Positions 33,350 through 45,355 of a DNA stretch of 64,000 bases are shown here, piece by piece. Where the stretch lies: NCBI RefSeq assembly GCF_947179165.1, contig NC_077244.1, positions 74,198,144 through 74,262,143 on the forward strand, given 5' to 3'. The notes under the pieces were generated by a model that did no database searches, was not told the origin of the DNA, and saw only the letters and a list, made by a program, of their open reading frames with translations. The stretch is from Solanum dulcamara. Taxonomy: Eukaryota; Streptophyta; Magnoliopsida; Solanales; Solanaceae. How positions within the stretch are numbered: the stretch's first letter is position 1; every line of letters begins with the position of its first letter. The position numbers and the translations under genes were made by a program.

Positions 33350-34766
33350 ATAAATATGAATTTGATTAAAAATCCAAATCCACTGATTTGGGCCTCAAGT
33401 CATAAGCCCACTTTGTCAAAAGCCCAATGTCATCTCATGCTAGAGGTCCAGTTTGGTGTCACGTGTTAAATGACGCAGAATGCCAAGCCAAACAAATAAG
33501 CTAATAAGATCATGTCATGTGCCAAAACAAGCTCACTTCGCTAAAACCCATTATGTCATGTCACTTAAATCTGATTAATCGGAAGTAAGTTTGTTCTTAT
33601 CACAACTCCTTTATTCCACAACTATAAATAGGGGGTCTTATAATTCAGAAAAGACACCAGAATTTTAACAAGAAGCCACAAAGAGCTCATTGATCAAACG
33701 CCGCAGATTTCTCTGCAAGCTACGAGTTCAAAAATCAAGCATTCAAGTTCAAAAACAACTCAAGATCAAGATCACCACATTCAAGAACAAGCTCAAAAAC
33801 TCATGAATTCAAGTACAAGTCAAGATCAAGTTTAAGAACAAATTCATATCAAGTTCATCAAATCCACAAATCAAGATCAAGACCACAAGATTCAAGATCA
33901 AGCCTAAAAGCCTTCGAATTAAAGTACAAGTCAAGACAAATCTATCAAGTTCAATAAGATTCAAGATTAAGCTTACAAGCGGTTATATTTATATTTGAAA
34001 AGACGAATCAGAGGATTCATAGAATTGTAACACTCATATTTTGAAATCAAATACTATGATAGTTGCAATATCTTTCAGACTTGATTATTATTTTTTCGAC
34101 GCAAATTTTATTGTCTATAAATTCTAGCACGACCAATGGGACCTGATTTGCCTTTCATGTCTCACAAATCAAATATGCAAATCTGAAGCAACAAAATCGC
34201 AAGGATAGAAGAAAGAGTACTTCAAGCCGTGTCTTTCAGCTTCATCAAGTCTACAGTCCGACAAGTCATGAAGTAGGGGCATTTGTAGACATTGAAATTT
34301 TGTAGGACTCTACAAGATGAGTCTTATTTCAGTTAGGATTTCTTAAAGGTTATTCTACCCTAAAACCTAATTCATGCTTATATAAAGGGTTATATTACCT
34401 TACAAAAGCATCTTGAAAATTTTACAAATTCATAAAAAGATCAAAATATGTCAAACTTTTCTTGATAATCACGTATTTCAAGAAGTTCCACAAATCATTT
34501 CATGGAGATCAAGTTCAAATCATACTATCTAGTTCGAAAATACGTCACTAACGACCCTCGAATCATGATGAAGATCAAAATCCAAATTATCCTAGTTCGA
34601 TAAATACGCCACTAACGACCTCGAATCACGGAGAAATCTTAGGAGAGGAGAGTCAAGAGAACAAACAGATTTGTACCCGTATTGTTTATCAATAAATATT
34701 CTTGTTTCTTCATATTTTATTTGTGATTGCAATTTATTTTTCATCACTTAAAATTTATTGCAAACA
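33350..34766 (+). mobile_element. Rearranged gypsy-type LTR pair without coding interior
   Basis: 33350-34122 looks like the downstream part of an LTR: TATA box ACTATAAATAGGGG at about 33621, a long CAAGATCAAG/CAAGTTCAA-rich leader, then CTAGCACGACCAATGGGACC, the type of sequence that follows a 5' LTR in plant gypsy elements. About 160 bp later a purine stretch GAAGTAGGGGC precedes TGTAGACATTG at 34284, and a second LTR-like unit runs to TTGCAAACA at 34766 (TG...CA, 483 bp, TATA at about 34381). The two units are of similar type but clearly different in sequence, so this is a rearranged or nested relic. The left end is not defined. Confidence 0.5.
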
Positions 34767-34974
34767 ATGACGTTAGTACTAATGAATATTCAAAATGATC
34801 ATTAGTTTATTTTTTCCTAGTCAATTCTTTTAGTATATATGATTAAAAATAAATATCTACAATTTGATTTGTTAAAAGAATATTAAGATTAAAAAAATGT
34901 TTGGATTAATCGGTATCTCCTTGAAAGATGATCTATAAACTAAAAAGATTAATAAATATTTTGATCTATAAACG

Positions 34975-35025
34975 CAAGTTTAATCACATGCTCTACCACT
35001 GAGCTAAGATAACTTCTTGCTTTTG
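34975..35025 (-). pseudogene. tRNA-Lys fragment (5' half only)
   Basis: The plus strand reads CATGCTCTACCACTGAGCTA followed by AGATAACTTCTTGC. This corresponds to the D-arm and the 5' acceptor strand of the intact tRNA-Lys at 38419-38490 plus its 5' flank TTCTTGTTTT. The anticodon and T arms are lost. Confidence 0.65.
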
Positions 35026-36953
35026 TTTCACTACATACATAATTATTAAGTTACAAACTTAATCTGATACACATTAGATTATCATCTCAGTAGCCGGAAA
35101 AAAAAAAGAATAGATAATTGAGAATGATTCTTTCTTTTCAAATCTCCTACATCATGGTCTACATGTGAAAGCCTAAATTACTACAATAATTTTATGCAAC
35201 TCATTGTTAACAGGACTCTAAAAACACACATAAATCTAAAAAAGATGTTTTGAAAATTGCAACATTTTCAGCCAAATAACAAGTGAAATTTTTTATCAGA
35301 AACAACTTCCCTACTTTCCAAGATAGAATATGCGTACACTTTATTCTTTTTAAACCCTATTTATGAAACTACCTTGAATGTATTCTTGTTGTTATAACAA
35401 GAAGTGAAAAAATCTCAGTGGATTAAAAGCAATAGCAAACTAACCACATTAAGATTCACAAGTGGGAATTAAGTTTTTTTTTATTGATAAAAGGAATGAT
35501 TACGTGTACATAAATTTTTATTTTATTTTTTAAAATCTGATAATGTTATACTCTTCTGCAATTAAAAATATATTGAGAACTTTTTCTGTTGTTCCTCAGT
35601 AGCTCAGTGATAGATAAATAGAGAGAAAAAGAAAGAAAACTACTTATATTTATATAAATTAATCTTTATTGCTTTAGAAATGCCTACAATTCTAAAAAAA
35701 TAAAAAGCAACACAATGGATGAAACACAATTAAAATTTAATATAATATAATTGATATTAAAATGCTCACAAACTCAACAAAATCTGTAATCATAACATAT
35801 TGGGGAGGGTGGGGTTGGGGGCGGGGGGGGGGGGGGGATAGACTTGATAATTAATCAAAGAAAAAAGTAACTTAATAATAAATAGAGCATATTAAATCAA
35901 AACATCAATAACTTTCCGCTTTAAAACAAGACGTCTCGTTCTTTTCTTTAAAAGAAAATCAAATAAAAAAACATTAAACAAAATATTTTCACAAGTTAAA
36001 TATCGGAAACTATCAAATTTAAAATGAATATGCTTACAAGCATTCAACAAACTAAATTAAGGATAATAAATTTTAAATATCATATCTAATAACACTAAGA
36101 AAATCGCACAATAATTTATAGTTTGAGAATAATACTCTTTAACAAAATGTCTTAAATTTAAGCTTATTAGTCATAAAGACTCAAAGAGCATGTGTGTTTA
36201 TACATAGCAGGGGCTCAATCATATTGAACTCAAACCTAAGGACACTAAATCAATTACTTTAACCCTCAAAATTGAATATCCCGTATGGATCGAGGCATTT
36301 TGGTTTGTTGTAAAAGATTTCAGATCAGTAGAAGATAAAAAGTTGAAGATAAAAAAATATATCTGGATCTACTTCTATTTTCAACCTCATAATAAATTTA
36401 AATTATTCAAATCGTAGGGTATTATTTATATTATTTCACTTACATTAGCAATAATAAATTTAGTATCATTTTATAAATAAGTATGAGAAGAATAAAATGT
36501 ACACAAGCTTTATCATTATTTGAAAAAGCATATAGATAATAAGAAAAATTAAAAAACATTACATTAACTTTGAATATTTTCTAAAACATTACATAGATAT
36601 TTTTTAAGGATAGAGATATATGTAGAATGACATAAACATCACCATTATAAATAAGTTGGTCTAACTATATATATGAATCTTAATTTGTAATTCAAACTAC
36701 TTAATAACAAAAATGTTTCAACTATAGCATTTAAAGTTAATAAAGGGTATCTAATATTATTTTTTTTGGTCAAAATTTCATTCAGTAAAGTTGAAATTTC
36801 AAAATGGACTATTAAAATGGATTAAAATAACTTTAACTTTGAATTTATCGCTAAATCAAAATGAAGGACATGTTCTGCAATTCAGACTTATTCATTAGAA
36901 TCTCAAAAAACAATTCATTAATTCTTTATGATAAAACAGAATTTATTATTTTC
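35026..36953. other. AT-rich intergenic DNA with a long G run
   Basis: No gene recognised. A guanine-rich tract lies at 35802-35837. A short tRNA-like string, AGTAGCTCAGTGATAGATA, near 35598 lacks a foldable tRNA around it. Confidence 0.55.
35802..35837 (+). repeat. G-rich tract with G-quadruplex potential
   Basis: Runs of 4, 3, 4, 5 and about 15 G separated by one to three bases satisfy the usual four-run quadruplex pattern on the plus strand. Confidence 0.8.
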
Positions 36954-37013
36954 GTGATCAAATCATGACCATGTAGTTAAAAGCCACGCTCTCTATCATT
37001 AAGCTAAGACGGC
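36954..37013 (-). pseudogene. Decayed tRNA-Lys copy
   Basis: The plus strand from GTGATCAAATCATGACCATG to GACGGC aligns with the intact tRNA-Lys for about 60 bases. The anticodon loop TTTTAA and the 5' acceptor strand GCCGTCTTAGCT are kept. D-loop and T-arm bases are changed, and the 3' acceptor strand is missing, so it cannot fold into a normal tRNA. Confidence 0.8.
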
Positions 37014-37374
37014 TTTTTACATTTACTCTACATATGTACTTTAGTTATTAAGAGTTTTCATATTTAATCTAATATATGTTAAGTTACTATCTTAAAAGTG
37101 AAAAAATAAATAAGAAACACGGTTTGATATCGACACTTACAAATTAAGAGTAGAAGAGAAAAAAAATGCACATCTTTTATATGTTATTTTCATATATCTT
37201 ACGCATAAAACTAATTTTTTTCTTAAAAAATTACTTAAATATATAAATAATCATGGAATTGATTGATCCAAAAAAAAAAAAAGTTATCATGGATGATAGC
37301 ATATGTGGTTATCAGAACAAATAATGGCATTTAGCTGTTTACATATTCCTAACGTAAATGATGTTTGTCTTTCT

Positions 37375-38073
37375 CACAACAACAATAACCCAATGAAATC
37401 TCACAACGTGGGTCTGGGGAGGGTAAAGTGTACGCAGACCTTACTCCTATCAAGGTAGGACGACTGTTTTCGAGAGACCCTCGGCTCAAAAAAAGCATAA
37501 AAAGAGGTCAGATAAGGCTAAGAAGTTCAAAGCGTTATGGAAAAGTAAATAACGAATAACGCAAATAACGAAAGCGACACAGATAAAATAGAGTAATCAA
37601 AGTACAGAAAATATAAAAAAAGATAATAACAGAAGTCAGAGCACAAGAAATTATAGTGCGCTAATGCGCCTACTAATACGGAAGAATAACGAGATTATGT
37701 ACTAGCCTTCTACCCTAATATGGGTCCTCCACACCCTCCTATCTAAGGTCATGTCCTCGGTAAGTTGTAACTGCGCCATATCCTGTCTAATCACCTCTCT
37801 CCAATATTTCTTCGACCTACCCCTAACTCTTTTGAAACCATCCATGGCTAATCTCTCACACCTCCACACTGGGGCATCTGTGTCTCTCTTCTTCACATAC
37901 TCAAACCATCTCAGTAGCATTTCCCGCATCTTGTCTTCCACCGAGACCACTCCTACCTTGTCCCGAATGACCTCATTTCTAATCTTGTCGCTCCTGGTAT
38001 GCCCACACATCCATCTCAACATTCTCATCTTGGCTACTTTCATCTTTTGAACGTGAGAGACCTTAACTGACAC
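37375..38073 (-). mobile_element. LINE 3' end: RTE-like reverse-transcriptase C-terminus, 3' UTR and (TTG)n tail
   Basis: The minus strand from 38073 to 37702 is an open 123-residue frame containing [32 protein letters not shown] and [19 protein letters not shown]. This is the conserved tail of a plant LINE reverse-transcriptase protein. It ends in a stop, then a roughly 325-bp 3' UTR follows, ending in the TACCTTGATAGGAGTAAGG and GGGTTATTGTTGTTG module. The upstream endonuclease and RT domains are absent (5' truncation). TTG tail repeats instead of poly-A suggest the RTE clade. No clear target duplication found. Confidence 0.85.
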
Positions 38074-38418
38074 ACTATTTACATAATACTTAAATTTGCT
38101 AAGGTATATATGCTTGCCCTTCTAAGCCGTTTAGCATATATGAATGATATGCTAAAACTTTGTTTTTATTCATGTTACTTGATCCATTTTTTTTGAAACA
38201 TTCACGATATAATGGAAAAAATCATAAATATTGCAAAACACAAGGGTCTAATGAAGTAATATCTTCTTATTTCTTAGATAGAATGGAAAATGAATACAAT
38301 ATTGTATACAAGGAGTAAGAAGGGGAAATAAAAGATGGGGATTACAAAATGCTAAATCAAAGAGAAAAAAACAAAATTTATGTAAAATAAGCTTCCGAGT
38401 AAAATCAAAACAAAAAAC

Positions 38419-38490
38419 CGCCGTCTGTGGGGATCGAACCCACGACCACGTGGTTAAAAGCCACGCGCTCTACCACTGAGCTAAGACGGC
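38419..38490 (-). tRNA. tRNA-Lys (anticodon UUU)
   Basis: The minus strand folds as a complete cloverleaf. The acceptor stem is GCCGTCT/AGACGGC with discriminator G. The D arm is GCTC-AGTGGTA-GAGC. The anticodon stem-loop is CGTGG-CTTTTAA-CCACG, with anticodon TTT. The T arm is GTGGG-TTCGATC-CCCAC. A pol III terminator-like T6 run follows (38412-38417 complement). The A and B boxes are intact and there is no intron. Length 72 with the discriminator base. This is the only functional-looking member of a small local family. Confidence 0.96.
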
Positions 38491-39858
38491 TTCTTGTTTT
38501 TATAATCCACATGTGTAAATTAAACTTAAAATGATACATGCTCTATCATCTTCTTTGTAGGAGAAAAAGGAGATGGTTTGCTATCACCAGTTACAATCTG
38601 AGAGCAAAAGAGAATGCTTAATTGTTTGCTATCACCAGTTACAATTTGAGAGTAGAAGAGTGATTAATTTTTTCCAGATATCTTATGTATTTTTTTAATA
38701 TATTTCTCTGTGTTGTGAGAAAATCTCTTACAAAAAAGACTTAAAAATAAATGTATAAAGAACTACTATAAAGTTCTCAAAGAAAACAAAGAATGTGCTT
38801 GAAGAATTGAAAGTAATGTCAATCAATAAAAGGAAACTGATTCCAAACTGTAGTTGATATGATTATTTTCTCCCACATTGCTTTCTTAGGACACACTTTT
38901 TCTTAGGACACACTTTAGTTAGTTGCCACCCTACCATATCATTATTCGGGTTTAGGACCATTAATATAAGCAAGTTCACACATGCAAAGCTTTTTATCTT
39001 ATCATAAAAATTGTATGTCAATTAAAATAAAAATAACTCATGCTACTAGTTTTTTTTTACTATTATATATAAAAACAATATATATTTTATATAAGAGTAT
39101 ATTTTTATTACATATAAAGACGAAATAGATGGATTGAGTAGAAAGACATAGTCGGTTATATAAACAATAAATCTAATTAACACTGAATCATAGTTGTAAT
39201 CAAAGATAACCAACCATTGGTCACATTATTCGAATAGTGTTTCTGCATATATATATGTCTTACTCCTCCCTGTTGATTTTCTTTGTTTTGTCACCTCCCA
39301 CAAATAAGATTTTGTCCATTTCTTCTGCCTCTGTTGATGATGCTGAAGCGGACATAAAAAAGAATGAAATTGATAGAATAAAGGAAGATTAATGTGCAGC
39401 TGATTCTATACTAGCCGATTCCATTGTTCAGCTACTTCAAAAAAACGGACTATTATGGCTATGTAAGGGGACCGGCTTCCCCTTTTTCAATCACTGTACC
39501 AGCCTTCTACAGTTAACACAAGTGTGGTAGCTTATGGTCACACACTTTTAGAACAAAGAAAATCAGCTGATATTAAAGTGTTCATTGTGGGAAATGGCAA
39601 TGTCTAAACTGACAGAAAACTAGAAAAGTACTGTTAATTCAATCGCCAAACATCATTTTTGGGGAAAAAAGGTCCAATCACCAAACCTCTTATAAGATGA
39701 GAGAGTACACAGGCTTAATAGGAAAGAAAACTTGTTGCTAGCATTAAGTTTCAAAATTTGAAGATCAAAGGAATATCAATTAAGACTAGAATTCAGCAAA
39801 TGCAGAATAGCCTTGCCATCATTCCTATATGTAAACATTAAAATAGAAGCACTCAAGC
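38491..39858. other. Intergenic DNA downstream of the S11 gene
   Basis: Holds short local duplications (GGTTTGCTATCACCAGTTACAATCTGAGAG at 38575-38604, repeated near 38622; TTCTTAGGACACACTTT repeated near 38884-38910). From about 39520 it is the S11 3' flank and aligns with 51050-51309. No gene recognised. Confidence 0.55.
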
Positions 39859-41871
39859 TCACATTCCAGTAAAAGCTTTTTTCCCGCCACCACCAGAACC
39901 GGCTGGAATCACCTTCAAGACATTGAACCTCACGGTTTTGGATAAAGGCCTGTGAAGCACAAAATGTTATAACCTACAATAACAGTATATGATGAAATTC
40001 ACTATAGAAAAATCAAATAAGGTGGTCCTAACCTGCACTGTCCAATAGTAACATGGTCTCCCTCTTTCACACGGAAGCATGGTGATATGTGAGCTGGAAT
40101 ATTGGAGTGCCTCTTCTCATATCTGAAATAATTTACTTGTTAAAACAAAAGAAGGAAGTGAAGAAGCCAACATAGTATAAGTGACAAGCTCTTGCCTCTG
40201 ATACTTCTTGACATAGTGTAGGTAATTGCGTCGAACGATAATGGTTCTGTTCATCTTAGCGCTGTGGCATGTACCAGCAAGGATACGACCTCGGATAGAA
40301 ACATTGCCAGTGAATGGGCATTTCTTGTCAATATATGTACCTAAGTTGGAATAGGCCAAGCATAAGGTTAGACCACAAAACAAGGTGAAATTAAGGAAAT
40401 CCATGAAATAATCAAATGATATATGGCGCAACAGATGTAAAAGATGACTTGAAATACGAGGAAATCTCTGTTCTTAAAGTTAGTCTTAACTATCCAATGT
40501 CTAGAAATAGCTATTTAGGAAGTATCTTTTATTTACTATAACTTAAATGTAAGTAAATGCAGTCTCTTGGAATGCCCACATAAGTGATTTATCGAGTGCT
40601 CTTGATCTTAGTCTAGTTATGTTGAAGTGGGAAATAAAAAGGAATAAATAAGCTCATTCCAATCCACTGTTGTTCTCCTCCGAAGTTATACCGTTGTGAT
40701 TCAGTACTACTTCAGTATATTAAGGTCATCCACATCATAAATATCATAATCACAAACTATTGAGACCCATACCTATCACCAAATGACAGTAATGTGAAGG
40801 TTTTTATTCACAGTATCATATTCTATGTGCGCTCCATAACTGTAAAGAAATGCTAGCAAAGTGAAGATTTATTCTGTTTGAAATTGAGACAGCTAAAGTC
40901 CTTCTAGTAAAAAAAGTTTCAACTTGGCCTGTATTGCCGTAATCCCAGAAGCCTAATTCTGTCAAAGGTTTATTATTAGAAGAACCAGCATCCAGTTTAT
41001 GTGAAACAAACAACGGAAGTGCTTCAATCCTAAATGCTTTGGTTTTGACGGAAATACTGTAGAAGATTTACAAGAAAATCAAGAAAAAGCCACATGACTG
41101 GTCAAAGCAAAACAGTACCACACGGAAGGATAGCTCGCACCTCACGTCATCTTAATAACCCAAGCCCCCAGCTAATAAGAAGTTCTACAATAAATGTATC
41201 GTGTTTGCCCTTGTGTACTCAAATTGCATTAAACCATATTTCATGCATTTCAGACGCATCGCAAATAACTTCATAATAGAACGTTTTACCAAATGGCAAC
41301 GACAATGAAAAAGATATAACTTCTCAATACAAAGATTTATCAAGAGCCAACTAAGTTGCAGAAATGTAATGCAAGCGAGTTTTGGCAATTCGCAGCAAGT
41401 AGGCCCATTGCTTAAGGCGTGAACGATATGTATAACTGTACTAATTAGAAAACATATCATCTAACATAAATCAGTAATACAGAGGCCAGACAGAAACAAA
41501 TGAAATACAATAAGAGTAAATGAATATATACCTTCAGTAGCCTCACGAGGAGTCTTGAATCCTAAACCGATACTCTTAAAGTATCGATTTCCTCCCTTTC
41601 CTGGTCTCTTTCCCTTACCGGTCTTCTTAGAGCTGCCGAGATCAGATAAACAAACAAAACGCAAATCTTAGGCTCAAATTCCTTCAACTTAGGGACTAGA
41701 ACAGTAAATGGATATAGGATTGGTCAGGATGCTCACCTTAGAAAAACACCTGGCTGCTTCAAAAACGCCTTCTCTGTCTGCGGCAAAAAGTAAATCCATT
41801 AGATTTTCTCTATAATAGCTACTAAAGTACAGGAGAAATGAGAGAGAGGAAAAAAAAACCTGCTCCGCCAT
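39859..41871 (-). CDS. RPS11: 40S ribosomal protein S11 (uS17), copy A
   Basis: A structural protein of the small ribosomal subunit. Six exons: 41860-41871, 41737-41777, 41532-41632, 40196-40340, 40033-40122, 39859-39949; 480 nt, 159 residues plus TGA, the normal length for the family. It starts [19 protein letters not shown] and carries [40 protein letters not shown], the uS17 core [32 protein letters not shown] and the terminal KKAFTGM. Intron 4 uses a GC donor (CAGAG then GCAAGA); intron 3 is the longest (1191 bp). Every difference I can see from copy B in the coding exons is synonymous, so both copies seem to encode the same protein and are under purifying selection. Confidence 0.97.
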
Positions 41872-42045
41872 GACTGAGTGTTACTAAGGACGCAGAACTC
41901 AACGAGGATAAATTCTCTGAAGCAAAAACCCTAATTCGCAGAAAAGAATTTAGCGTTGGCTTAGAGAAAGTTATATACTCTAGGCAGGTTAGGTTAGAAA
42001 CTGTGGACTGGACTTGCGAAATGGGCCAACTTACGGATGGGCTCA
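41872..42045 (-). promoter_or_regulatory. Promoter and leader of S11 copy A: telo-box, TATA and site II motifs
   Basis: A telo-box AAACCCTAA is at 41926-41934, a TATA-like GAGTATATAA (minus strand) at 41971-41980, and two site II motifs, TGGGCC at 42022-42027 and TGGGCT at 42038-42043. The telo-box plus site II combination is the known signature of plant ribosomal protein and growth-associated promoters (TCP-bound site II). Positions are seen; the function is inferred from that known pattern. Confidence 0.75.
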
Positions 42046-42108
42046 AAATCCAACCAACTAAAATTTTAAAAATTTCATGGTGTTCTATTTGGACACTGCT
42101 ATTTAATT

Positions 42109-42569
42109 GTAAAAATTACTTAAATCCCATACTGAAAAAATCCAATTATAATTTATTAATTTATCTTGATTTTTTTGATAATTATCCAAAAAAATTTCTT
42201 TTTTTTCAGATTTCTGATACATACAAATGACATTGATACATCATGATTTGATACATAAGTCTTTTTCATTATACATCGTTAGTTGATACAAACTAAACAT
42301 TGTAATATCAATAAAACTTATGAATCAGCTTATAACACTTAATATATCATGAACACAACAAAAATAGTAGTAAAACTTATGTTTTACTGATACATTGTGT
42401 ATTTGGTTTGTATCAATTAGCGATATATCATGAAAAGGACTTATGTATCAAATTGCGATGTATCAACATCATTCGTATGTATCAAAAGAGGGATTTTTGA
42501 AATTTTTACAAGTGGTAGAGAATAATTGAAAATATAGGAATATAAGGTGTGTAATTTGATAATTTTTCC
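42109..42569. mobile_element. Foldback element, copy 2, with 9-bp target duplication (Mutator-like)
   Basis: It is flanked by a perfect 9-bp direct repeat TATTTAATT (42100-42108 and 42570-42578). The paralogous site in the copy B flank (around 54046-54062, GCTATTTAGTTTGCACTT) lacks it. The two halves are reverse complements over the core, running from GATACATACAAATGAC on the left to CATTCGTATGTATC on the right. Ends GTAAAAATTAC and GATAATTTTTCC are imperfect inverted repeats. The 9-bp duplication is the hallmark of Mutator-superfamily elements. Non-coding. Confidence 0.85.
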
Positions 42570-42578
42570 TATTTAATT

Positions 42579-44847
42579 TGCACTTATTCTTAATTATTTT
42601 TTAACATATTTACTATTTTCGAATAACTCGGGCCATATAACGTCTAAACTTGAATAACTCAACTAAACGGTCAAAATATAAAGTAAAAAATAGTTTGGCA
42701 CTAATAAGTGTTTTATTCAATGAAGAATATGGGTGTCAATTTTGACGATAAAATGTAAGACCAAACTTCGGCCACTAATGTTGGAAATATATTCATCAGC
42801 ACATCAATTGGGGCACAACCCAATTCAAACAATCTAAAAATTGGGATCAAAATTTGAGTCATATTAACAAAAGAAGAACATTCAACCAATCTAAAATTGG
42901 GATCAAAATTTGAGCCATATTAACAAAAGGAGAACTAGTCATAAGACGAAGGTTTTTTTTAAAGGTTTTTCAAGTTAGATATAACACCATGATGAAAAGA
43001 ATAAAAAATATTAAGTTTTATTTTAGTAATTAATCAAATTATAATATACAAATAAGTAAATTTAAAAAGATTTTTGAGTATTTTCAACCCGAATTGACTC
43101 AAGTCTTCTTAATTTGAGGCCGAGTATGACCCAATCCATTTACCAGTCAACTCATTTAAATTTGTCCAAATTTAGCCAACTAAAATTTGGGCAAAATGGG
43201 CTAATTTACAAACTGGCTCAAAATCTAACCAACTAAAATTGTAAAAAAATTGAGAGGTATTTTATTTGAACATTATTATTTAATTTGTGCACGTAACTAC
43301 TTCTTAACAACTTTAGATATACGAAATTCAGATAAAAATGTATTACTAATAGTTATAGGTATCAAAACTTCAACTATACGGAACTCTACCATGCATATGT
43401 GAAGTTATTCTGAAATGGATTGATTTGTAATTTTTGTGAACTATATATTTTTCTGAAATGGATTGATTTGTAATTTTTGTGAACTATATATATGACTTAA
43501 ATGGTGATTACAAAATTGAGATTTATGCATGCTAAACACTAAAATTGTCATGTGATTCTGTCACACTTTTGAGTTTCAATAACGTGACATGGCTAATTTT
43601 ATAGTATAACTATGATCAAATCTCTTTACGATGGTTATTCAATCTTTTTTGCCCATTAAACTGATTGATTGTCGTTATGCATCTATAATAGCATTTGACA
43701 TTTGAATATGAACATTTATATTTTAATATTATAAAAAAAAATAAAAAAATTTAAAGACCTCAAAAGTAATTATGCGATGTTTAGATTCCATATGTCATGA
43801 GTTATATTTATGAATGAATCAATAATTGGAAGGCCATTGCTAGAAACTCGTTATCGAAGGAGTTCAAGTGTCTCTCTCTTGCAGAGAACTAGTAAGATTA
43901 ATGTGTTATAATTTAAGAGAAACACTTAATTGAATTTTTTATAAAAGTTTTTTTGGAAATTGGGGTCTAGGGAAAGGGGAAATAGCGGGGATCACAAGAT
44001 TGGAAATAAAATCTTTATCAATAATATAAAAATTCAAATAGTCAACCAACTATCCTAACTCTCATTCAAATTTACTATTTTAAGATACTTTTTAGGTAGC
44101 TATCACGTAGAAATTCATCGTGAATAGTGTAGTTTTAATAGTTACCGACTTAGAATACCATTATTCAAGTCAGGGATGATCAATGTGAGCAAGTTCACAT
44201 ACACAAAGGTTGTGTTTGGACTTCAATATGAAGGAAACTACTTTTTTTTTAAATGAATAAATGATTTTCTCATATTTGATTAGTTAAATTTTTTAAAAAT
44301 ATTTTCTTTAAAAATGAAAAAAAAAGCTTTTCTGAAAAAAATCACAAGTGAAATTACACATGAATCCTTCCACCCTCCAACCCAACTTATTTCCACCCCC
44401 ACCCTGATAGCCCCCAACTCCACTACCTCACTTTTTATTGTATTGTCTAGATTATATATAAATAATTTTACAATAATACTTTTTAACTTACATACCAAAT
44501 ACTAATAAATAAATAAAGACTTATTTTCCAAAGAAAAATATTTTATTTTAAGCTTAACACACCCAGAGTCCTCTAACCTTGTCATAATTCCATATCTCGG
44601 TAAAAATACAGAAAGTATTGTAAAATGTATACACTTTATATGTTCTTACACAAAATGTAATTAACTTCCACTTATCTCAATAATAAATACTTCCCTCCAT
44701 TGTGAAGATAACCTCCGCCATTTTATTATTGAGAATCTACTGTATGCCTCTATGACCACTATTTATAGAGGCATAAGAATTCATATAGTATACACTTCCG
44801 ATCCATATTTGGGAAAAGGAGAAAAATTACTTGTTCCCTATATACTT
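42579..44847. other. AT-rich spacer upstream of S11 copy A
   Basis: 42579-42690 aligns with 54060-54170 (same duplicated block). Two small tandem duplications are visible: about 53 bp around AATTGGGATCAAAATTTGAG (42828-42936) and about 42 bp TCTGAAATGGATTGATTTGT (43411-43494). 44200-44560 has a MITE-like look (AAGGAAACTAC ... CTTATTTTCC) without clear ends. No gene. Confidence 0.55.
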
Positions 44848-44852
44848 TTCCT

Positions 44853-45138
44853 TGTAATGAATTAACTAACTTGACAATTTTATAAAGGAAGAAGAACAAG
44901 AGAATACGTATATAGAAAGTATTAATAGAGAGAGTAGTAATATAGAGAGAGTAATAGTAATTCTTTCTTTTATGTGTTTGTGTGTTTTTACATTGAAGTT
45001 TAAGGCTATATTTATAGCCATATTTACAAGTGGAGGAAAATATTAATGGGCATTTTACCCACTTAAAAAGTAAATGGACTATCCACCATTTTAAGTGGAC
45101 AACCATTTTACTTGGTTGATATTACTTGGTTGATAATA
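44853..45138 (-). repeat. 3' LTR of the copia element
   Basis: 286 bp. In plus orientation it begins TGTAATGAATTAAC and ends GGTTGATAATA. Adjacent to the purine tract CTCCCCCTTGG complement at 45139-45149. Confidence 0.93.
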
Positions 45139-45355
45139 CTCCCCCTTGGATGTCCACGAGAAATGTGCCTCGTTAAAACCTTATTAGGAAAAACCCAGTG
45201 GGAAAAAGCCTAATGAAGGAAAAAGAGTACACATATCTGATAATACGCCTTGAGTGCTGCCTCATTAAAAACCTTATCAGGAAAACCCAGTGGGACAAAA
45301 CCTTGACTAAGGGAAAAAGAGTACAGTGCGTATTTTGCTCCCCCTGATGAAAATA

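Noticed and set aside
35590..35640. Plus-strand tRNA-like string AGTAGCTCAGTGATAGATA
   Set aside because: No matching acceptor, anticodon or T arm can be found around it.
37751..38050. 99-codon plus-strand open frame
   Set aside because: Antisense of the LINE reverse-transcriptase C-terminus, whose minus-strand frame has clear family motifs.
39290..39480. Possible small exon (frame with SSASVDDAEADIKKNEIDR)
   Set aside because: A short frame with a quick stop, no splice partner and no recognised family; probably chance.
44200..44560. MITE with ends near AAGGAAACTAC and CTTATTTTCC
   Set aside because: Inverted termini are too weak and no target duplication is visible, so it is only mentioned in the spacer entry.
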